Positions 7,014 to 11,261 of a DNA stretch of 11,261 bases are shown here, in pieces. The notes below the pieces were generated by a model. The model saw only the letters and a program-made list of their open reading frames with translations. It did no database searches and was not told where the DNA came from. How positions within the stretch are numbered: the first letter of the stretch is position 1; each line of letters starts with the position of its first letter. Made by a program: the position numbers and the translations under genes. The stretch spans positions 1-11,261 of the forward strand of contig JAUVKN010000110.1 of NCBI GenBank assembly GCA_030596245.1, read 5' to 3'. The DNA comes from Bacteroidia bacterium (GTDB taxonomy: Bacteria > Bacteroidota > Bacteroidia > Bacteroidales > GCA-2748055).

Positions 7014-7045
7014 TTTGAACAATTCACCGCTCTTAACTGTTCAAA
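7014..7045. repeat. Perfect 8-bp inverted repeat in the divergent intergenic region
   Basis: TTTGAACA (7014 to 7021) and TGTTCAAA (7038 to 7045) are exact reverse complements separated by 16 bases. The repeat sits between the divergent surE and protease genes, 41 bases upstream of the protease start and 44 bases beyond the surE -7 candidate. It could be an operator for a dimeric regulator; the arms are too AT-rich for a convincing terminator and neither flanking gene ends here. The repeat is seen directly; the function is inference. Confidence 0.4.
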
Positions 7046-7058
7046 TTTCCGGTAAACA

Positions 7059-7065
7059 TATTTTG
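7059..7065 (+). promoter_or_regulatory. Possible -7 promoter element for the protease gene
   Basis: TATTTTG resembles TAnnTTTG but is one base short, and lies 20 bases upstream of the protease ATG. No clear -33 element is present; the right arm of the inverted repeat occupies about that place. Weak candidate. Confidence 0.2.
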
Positions 7066-7085
7066 AAATTAATCAGTTTAACAAC

Positions 7086-8111
7086 ATGAAAAAATATATT
7101 CTGATGGCAGGAATTTTCCTGCTTACACAACAGATTTCGGCCCAGAACCTGGCCGATCTTTTCGAGCATAACAAACGCTCTGTTGTAACTATTTACACCG
7201 CCGAAACTGTAAGTGCCGGGACGGGTGATCCACGGACTTTTACCTCCAGTATGGGATTGGGATCGGGAGTACTTGTGAGGGAAAACATTGTACTGACTGC
7301 GGCCCATGTGGTGGGAAATGCTGAAGAGATCATGGTCCAGTTTTTTGATGGAGAAGTCATTGCTGCCGCAACTACCCGCATGTCAAGAATTGCAGATGTG
7401 GCATTGATCACCCTAGATAAGGCTCCTGCCGATCCACTGGTGGCTGTCATAGGTAATTCTGATGAGGCCAGGATTGGGGATGAGGTATTTGTGGTAGGTG
7501 CACCCATGGGGCTATCCTACTCCCTCTCCAGAGGAGTGATCAGTGGCCGCCATTCGGAAGATAAACTTACCAGCGAAGGTTTGATGCTGGAGTTTTTCCA
7601 GACCGATGCAGCCATAAATACCGGCAATTCGGGCGGACCCATGTTCAATTACCAGGGCGAGGTGATCGGAATTGTGAGTTCAATCCTCAGCCATTCAGGG
7701 GGATTTGAAGGCATTGGTTTTGCTGCCACATCGGAGATTGCCCGAAGCATGTTGCTCTCCAGAAGCAGTAAATATTTTGGTATTGAAGCCATCTTACTAC
7801 CCTATGAAATGGCCATGGTTTTGAACGTACCCCAGGAATCTGGCTGGCTGGTTCAACACGTAGTAAAAGATAGTCCTGCAGGTGTGGCCGGCCTGAAAGG
7901 CGGATTCAGAGAAGTGGAAATCGACGGAGAGGAGATGCTCCTGGGTGGTGATATCATTCTGGATATGGACCATATCAGGATCACAGGAATGGAGAGCCTT
8001 TCAGAACTGATGGAGTACCTGGACAATATTGATAACACTGTGAAACATAAATTTACTGTACTTAGGGCCGGTGAGATCATTGAAATCTACTGGATCTCGA
8101 GCGTCCTTTAA
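7086..8111 (+). CDS. Periplasmic trypsin-like serine protease with one PDZ domain (HtrA/Deg-like)
   Basis: A 341-residue protein with a signal peptide (MKKYILMAGIFLLTQQISAQ, likely cut after residue 20). The chymotrypsin-fold domain (about residues 30 to 225) carries the full triad: H74 in TAAHVVG, D104 in RIADVALITLD and S182 in NTGNSGGPM, with GSGVLV (59 to 64) ahead of the histidine. One PDZ domain follows (about 240 to 338), with SGWLVQHVVKDSPAGVAGLKGG (252 to 273) and LLGGDIILDMD (285 to 295). A GFREVEIDGEE insertion lies between these, a form seen in other HtrA-like enzymes that lack a second PDZ domain. It probably degrades or processes misfolded envelope proteins; specific substrates are unknown. 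DegP and DegQ carry two PDZ domains, so I do not assign either symbol. The gene is divergent from surE, with the Nudix gene 22 bases downstream. Confidence 0.9.
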   Translation: MKKYILMAGIFLLTQQISAQNLADLFEHNKRSVVTIYTAETVSAGTGDPRTFTSSMGLGSGVLVRENIVLTAAHVVGNAEEIMVQFFDGEVIAAATTRMSRIADVALITLDKAPADPLVAVIGNSDEARIGDEVFVVGAPMGLSYSLSRGVISGRHSEDKLTSEGLMLEFFQTDAAINTGNSGGPMFNYQGEVIGIVSSILSHSGGFEGIGFAATSEIARSMLLSRSSKYFGIEAILLPYEMAMVLNVPQESGWLVQHVVKDSPAGVAGLKGGFREVEIDGEEMLLGGDIILDMDHIRITGMESLSELMEYLDNIDNTVKHKFTVLRAGEIIEIYWISSVL

Positions 8112-8133
8112 ATGCTTATCCTAAGGCAACAGG

Positions 8134-8556
8134 TTGGTGATTACGAAACTATACCCGCCCAAATCGATTGAAGAATCGAAACTGACCTACGTGGTGATGG
8201 CTGCCCGTTACAGGAAGGAGTGGATCTTTGTACGGCACCGTGACAGGAAGAGCTGGGAGATGCCGGCGGGACACATTGAACAGGGTGAATCGGCCGACCA
8301 GGCTGCCGTGAGAGAGCTGTTTGAAGAGGCGGGTGTGGTCAGATCTTCCATGGTCCACATTTGTGACTACTCGGTATTGGTCCGGGAGAAAAAGGGATAT
8401 GGCAGGCTTTACGGGGCCAGTGTGGAGGAGCTTGATCCCCACCTGGAATATGAAATTGCTGAGCTTCTCTTCACCGCTGATCTTCCCGTTGCTCTTACCT
8501 ATCCGGAGGTGCAGACCATTCTCTTCAAACGGGCTGAAAAGCATTTTCAGACCTAA
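8134..8556 (+). CDS. Nudix hydrolase
   Basis: A 140-residue Nudix (MutT-like) enzyme that should hydrolyse a nucleoside diphosphate linked to another group, with Mg2+ in the cytoplasm. The Nudix box is perfect: G46, E52, then REL-F-EEAGV at residues 60 to 68 (pattern GX5EX7REUXEEXGU). The strand before it, KSWEMPAGHIE (39 to 49), is typical. The substrate cannot be told from the sequence. The start is not an ATG: the frame opens after a TAA at 8122, and the candidates are TTG at 8134 and GTG at 8137. An internal ATG at 8197 would cut into the first beta strand (LTYVVMAARY) and is less likely. AAGG at 8123 to 8126 is a plausible ribosome binding site. The gene lies 22 bases after the protease gene on the same strand and is probably co-transcribed with it. 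Confidence 0.88.
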   Translation: MVITKLYPPKSIEESKLTYVVMAARYRKEWIFVRHRDRKSWEMPAGHIEQGESADQAAVRELFEEAGVVRSSMVHICDYSVLVREKKGYGRLYGASVEELDPHLEYEIAELLFTADLPVALTYPEVQTILFKRAEKHFQT

Positions 8557-8576
8557 ATCCCAAGTTAATACCAGGC

Positions 8577-8607
8577 TTTTTACTCTGACTTAAATGCACT
8601 ATTTTTG
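8577..8607 (+). promoter_or_regulatory. pheT: Candidate Bacteroidota promoter for pheT
   Basis: TATTTTTG at 8600 to 8607 is an exact match to the -7 consensus TAnnTTTG. A TTTT at 8577 to 8580 (consensus TTTG at -33) stands 19 bases upstream, the expected spacing. Transcription would begin near 8613, giving a leader of about 43 bases. It lies wholly in the gap between the Nudix gene and pheT. The -33 half is imperfect. Confidence 0.55.
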
Positions 8608-8655
8608 CACCGCGGACAGCAACCGGCAAAAGCTGTAAATAGTAATTTTTTTCAG

Positions 8656-11112
8656 ATGAAGATCTCCTATAATTGGCTCAAGCAATACATCGAAGTTGAC
8701 CTCCCTCCTGAACAGATCAGTGACATCCTGACCAACATCGGATTGGAGGTTGAAGGAATTGAAACCTTTCAACCTGTCAAAGGCGGACTGGAGGGCGTGG
8801 TGATCGGTGAAGTTCTTACATGTACCAGGCACCCCAATGCTGATAAACTTACTGTGACCACAGTGGATGTGGGAGTGGACGAACCGGTACAGATCGTATG
8901 TGGGGCTCCCAATGTTGCAGCCGGACAAAAGGTTCCTGTAGCTACTGTCGGGACCACCCTCTATCCCTCCGAAGAGGAATTCACCATCAAGAAGGCAAAA
9001 ATCAGGGGTGAACTGTCACAGGGAATGATCTGTGCAGAAGATGAGCTGGGAATGGGCACATCCCATGATGGGATCATGGTGCTGGATGCCGGGAGTGTGG
9101 CTGGAACGCCTGCATCTGACTATTTTCAAATTGAAACCGATACCGTATTTGAGATCGGACTTACCCCCAACCGGATCGATGCCGCTTCACACCTGGGAGT
9201 GGCCAGGGACCTTGCAGCTTATCTGAAACAAGAGAAAGAGACCAACATTAAAAAACCTTCCCTGGATGGTTTTAAGGTTGACAACCATGATCTGCATGTG
9301 ACCATTGATATCGAGGAGAAGGCTGGTTGCAAGCGTTATTCCGGGTTAACCATTTCGGGAATTTCCGTGAAGGAGAGTCCGGAATGGTTGCAGCTCCGAC
9401 TGAGATCCATTGGTCAGACCCCCATCAACAACGTGGTGGACATCACCAATTTTGTATTACATGAAGCCGGGCAACCCCTTCACGCCTTCGACGCTGCACA
9501 TATCACCGGCAATAAGGTGAATGTCAGGACCATGCCGGAAGGCTCCCCATTTATTACCCTGGATGAGCAGGAGCGAAAACTGCTCTCTGATGATCTGATG
9601 ATCTGCAATGCTGAAGAGGGTATGTGTATTGCAGGAGTGTTTGGAGGCATCAGGTCTGGTGTAACTGAAACCACGAAAGACATTTTCCTGGAGTCAGCCT
9701 GTTTTGACCCTGTATACATCAGAAAAACAGCAAAGCACCATCTGTTGAATACCGATGCCTCTTTCAGGTTCGAACGGGGATCAGATCCAAATCTCACGGT
9801 ATGGGCCCTGAAACGGGCAGCCATGTTGATCAGGGAAATTGCCGGGGGATCCATCTCCTCAGAAGTGATCGATGTCTATCCTGATCCGGTAGAGGACTTC
9901 AGAGTAGAAATTAGTTTTGCCAATGTGAACCGGCTCATTGGAAACGACATTGATCCCGACACCATCCAGTCGCTCCTCCAATCACTGGAGATCACTGTGG
10001 AGGAGCGCAGTGAAAAGGGGATGACACTCCTTGTGCCTCCCTACCGGGTGGATGTTCAACGGGAAGCCGACATCATAGAAGAGATACTTCGCATTTACGG
10101 ATTTAACCGGGTGGAGATCGGTTCCGGGCTGCGGTCGACCCTCTCCTACTCCTCCAAACCGGATAAGGAACAGGTGATCAATATGACCTCGGATATGCTT
10201 ACAGCCATTGGATTCTATGAATTGAAATCCAATTCCCTCACCCGGTCCGCCTATTATGACCGGGAGGAGCAACAGGATCCTGGTGCGGTCCGTCTGTTCA
10301 ATCCACTGAGCCAGGAGCTGGCGCTCATGCGAAAGACACTGCTTTACGGGGGACTGGAAGCCATTGCATACAACATCAATCGCAAGAACGCCGACCTGAA
10401 ATTGTATGAATTCGGGTATTGTTACTACCAGGATCCCGGTAATAAAGGTGATCAGCTCCTGGAAAAATTCGATGAACAGCTACACATGGGCATCTTTTTG
10501 TCGGGCAGATCCCAACCTGGGAACTGGGCAGAGGCACCAGGTGAATCCTCCTTTTACGTGCTAAAGAGTTTTGTGGAAAAAGTACTGTTGAAACTGGGGA
10601 TCGACCCACAAACACTGGAAACAGAGGGTGCGGAAAATCCTGATTATGGAGAGAGTCAGCTCTACTCTTTCAGAGGAGCGCCGCTTGTGGAGTTCGGAAG
10701 CGTGGCTCATGCAGTGTTGAAGGAATTTGAGATCAAACAGGCCGTTTTTGCAGCTGAATTCAGGTGGGACAATGTGTTAAAGATCCTGCCGGATCACAAT
10801 ATCCTTTTTAAATCCCTTCCCAGGTTCCAGGTGGTTACCCGCGACTTCTCACTGATGCTGGACCGCAAAGTTACCTTCGAATCACTTCGAGCGCTCGCCT
10901 TTAAAACCGACAAGAAACTCCTGAAAGAGGTCTCCCTCTTCGATGTGTATGAAGGAGATAAGATAGAGAAAGGCAAGAAATCCTACGCGTTGACATTCAC
11001 ACTGCTGGATGAGGAGAAAACCCTTACCGATAAGCAGATTGATAAAGTCATGCTGAATCTGGCAAAGGCTTTTGAAAGAGAATTTGGGGCCGTTATAAGG
11101 GGAATGAATTAG
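8656..11112 (+). CDS. pheT: Phenylalanyl-tRNA synthetase beta subunit
   Basis: An 818-residue protein, the usual size of bacterial PheT. With PheS it forms the cytoplasmic alpha2-beta2 enzyme that charges tRNA-Phe. Domains in order: N-terminal MKISYNWLKQYI; an EMAP-like tRNA-binding fold (about residues 40 to 152, with HPNADKL at 59 to 65 and VCGAPNV at 81 to 87); the B3/B4 editing region (about 210 to 405, with NNVVDITNFVLHEAGQPLHA at 258 to 277 and RFERG at 371 to 375); the B5 domain with the Mg-binding acidic set D466, D472, E475, E476 (about 413 to 484); the synthetase-like core (about 500 to 705); and the C-terminal ferredoxin-fold anticodon-binding domain (about 719 to 818, with PRFQVVTRDFSLMLD). 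The start is the ATG at 8656. A TTG at 8605 would add 17 residues, but it lies inside the -7 promoter box and is rejected. pheS is not in the window, as is common in Bacteroidota. No frameshift is seen. Confidence 0.97.
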   Translation: MKISYNWLKQYIEVDLPPEQISDILTNIGLEVEGIETFQPVKGGLEGVVIGEVLTCTRHPNADKLTVTTVDVGVDEPVQIVCGAPNVAAGQKVPVATVGTTLYPSEEEFTIKKAKIRGELSQGMICAEDELGMGTSHDGIMVLDAGSVAGTPASDYFQIETDTVFEIGLTPNRIDAASHLGVARDLAAYLKQEKETNIKKPSLDGFKVDNHDLHVTIDIEEKAGCKRYSGLTISGISVKESPEWLQLRLRSIGQTPINNVVDITNFVLHEAGQPLHAFDAAHITGNKVNVRTMPEGSPFITLDEQERKLLSDDLMICNAEEGMCIAGVFGGIRSGVTETTKDIFLESACFDPVYIRKTAKHHLLNTDASFRFERGSDPNLTVWALKRAAMLIREIAGGSISSEVIDVYPDPVEDFRVEISFANVNRLIGNDIDPDTIQSLLQSLEITVEERSEKGMTLLVPPYRVDVQREADIIEEILRIYGFNRVEIGSGLRSTLSYSSKPDKEQVINMTSDMLTAIGFYELKSNSLTRSAYYDREEQQDPGAVRLFNPLSQELALMRKTLLYGGLEAIAYNINRKNADLKLYEFGYCYYQDPGNKGDQLLEKFDEQLHMGIFLSGRSQPGNWAEAPGESSFYVLKSFVEKVLLKLGIDPQTLETEGAENPDYGESQLYSFRGAPLVEFGSVAHAVLKEFEIKQAVFAAEFRWDNVLKILPDHNILFKSLPRFQVVTRDFSLMLDRKVTFESLRALAFKTDKKLLKEVSLFDVYEGDKIEKGKKSYALTFTLLDEEKTLTDKQIDKVMLNLAKAFEREFGAVIRGMN

Positions 11113-11114
11113 CC

Positions 11115-11132
11115 ATGCCTGCCATGCCTGCC
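11115..11132 (+). repeat. 9-bp tandem repeat at the macro-domain gene start
   Basis: ATGCCTGCC occurs twice in tandem (11115 to 11123 and 11124 to 11132). It duplicates the start codon and the first residues (MPAMPA) without changing the frame. Confidence 0.85.
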
Positions 11133-11261
11133 AGGATCAGCCTGATCAAAGGGGACATCACCCAACTTGAAGTGGATGCCATTGTCAATGCAGCCAACCG
11201 AACCCTGCTGGGCGGAGGTGGTGTGGATGGTGCCATTCACCGGTCAGCCGGGCCTGCACTA
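11115..11261 (+). CDS. Macro domain protein (likely O-acetyl-ADP-ribose deacetylase type), N-terminal fragment
   Basis: The first 49 codons are present and the gene runs off the right edge. ISLIKGDIT (residues 8 to 16), VDAIVNAANRTLLGGGGVDGAIH (20 to 42) and the following RSAGP are the hallmark ADP-ribose-binding segments of macro domains, close to the YmdB/MacroD type that removes ADP-ribose from proteins or deacetylates O-acetyl-ADP-ribose. D14 is the adenine-contacting aspartate, and the NAAN and glycine-rich loop contact ribose and phosphate; these roles come from the family. The start lies two bases after the pheT stop, so it is probably translated from the pheT message. Two ATGs in frame (11115 and 11124) lie in a 9-bp tandem repeat, so the exact start is uncertain by three residues. 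Whether more domains follow cannot be seen. Confidence 0.9.
   Translation, partial: MPAMPARISLIKGDITQLEVDAIVNAANRTLLGGGGVDGAIHRSAGPAL

Noticed and set aside
8605..8655. A 17-residue N-terminal extension of pheT from a TTG at 8605
   Set aside because: The TTG is part of the exact -7 promoter octamer, and MKISYNWLKQYI from 8656 is the normal PheT N-terminus.
11115..11261. The macro domain as part of a DarT/DarG-like toxin-antitoxin or defence system
   Set aside because: No toxin gene precedes it, and its upstream neighbour is pheT; the visible sequence fits a stand-alone YmdB/MacroD-type enzyme. The right flank is unseen, so this is not fully excluded.
1..11261. Mobile elements, CRISPR arrays, rRNA or tRNA genes
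   Set aside because: No transposase, terminal repeats, spaced repeat array or RNA-gene pattern was seen; the genes are densely packed and ordinary chromosomal families.

Overview
The window looks like a chromosomal housekeeping and cell-envelope region from a member of the phylum Bacteroidota, most likely Bacteroidales or Marinilabiliales; the order is a weaker call than the phylum. The evidence is a GldF/GldG ABC-2 transporter pair, a DUF4340 protein followed by a dnaN whose N-terminus looks Bacteroidota-like, lipid A synthesis (a Gram-negative outer membrane), and two exact copies of the octamer TATTTTTG. That octamer fits the Bacteroidota -7 promoter consensus TAnnTTTG and lies just upstream of surE and of pheT.

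Left two thirds (1 to about 6970), all on the minus strand and read right to left: surE (nucleotidase), a 97-residue three-helix membrane protein, lpxB (lipid A disaccharide synthase), a secreted SpoIID/LytB-type peptidoglycan enzyme, gldF (ABC-2 permease), gldG (ABC auxiliary protein), a DUF4340 protein, and the first 17 codons of dnaN (beta clamp) at the left edge. From surE to the DUF4340 gene the joints are overlaps or gaps of 13 bases or less, so this reads as one operon driven from upstream of surE. A 73-base gap with a ten-base T tract separates it from dnaN.

A divergent intergenic region (about 6931 to 7085) holds the surE promoter candidate and a perfect 8-bp inverted repeat. To its right, on the plus strand, are a periplasmic trypsin-like protease with one PDZ domain and a Nudix hydrolase with a non-ATG start, probably co-transcribed. 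After a 99-base gap with its own promoter candidate comes pheT, encoding the 818-residue phenylalanyl-tRNA synthetase beta subunit with its recognisable domains in order. Two bases after its stop, a macro-domain (ADP-ribose-binding) gene begins and runs off the right edge.

The minus-strand cluster mixes envelope functions: lipid A, peptidoglycan glycan cleavage, and a GldFG-type transporter whose ATPase is not encoded here. The protease is probably a periplasmic quality-control or processing enzyme. I see no mobile element, CRISPR array, RNA gene, phage remnant or defence system, and no gene-free stretch longer than 300 bases. I found no clearly new system. The most interesting items are the SpoIID gene sandwiched between lpxB and gldFG, and the uncharacterised small membrane protein between surE and lpxB.
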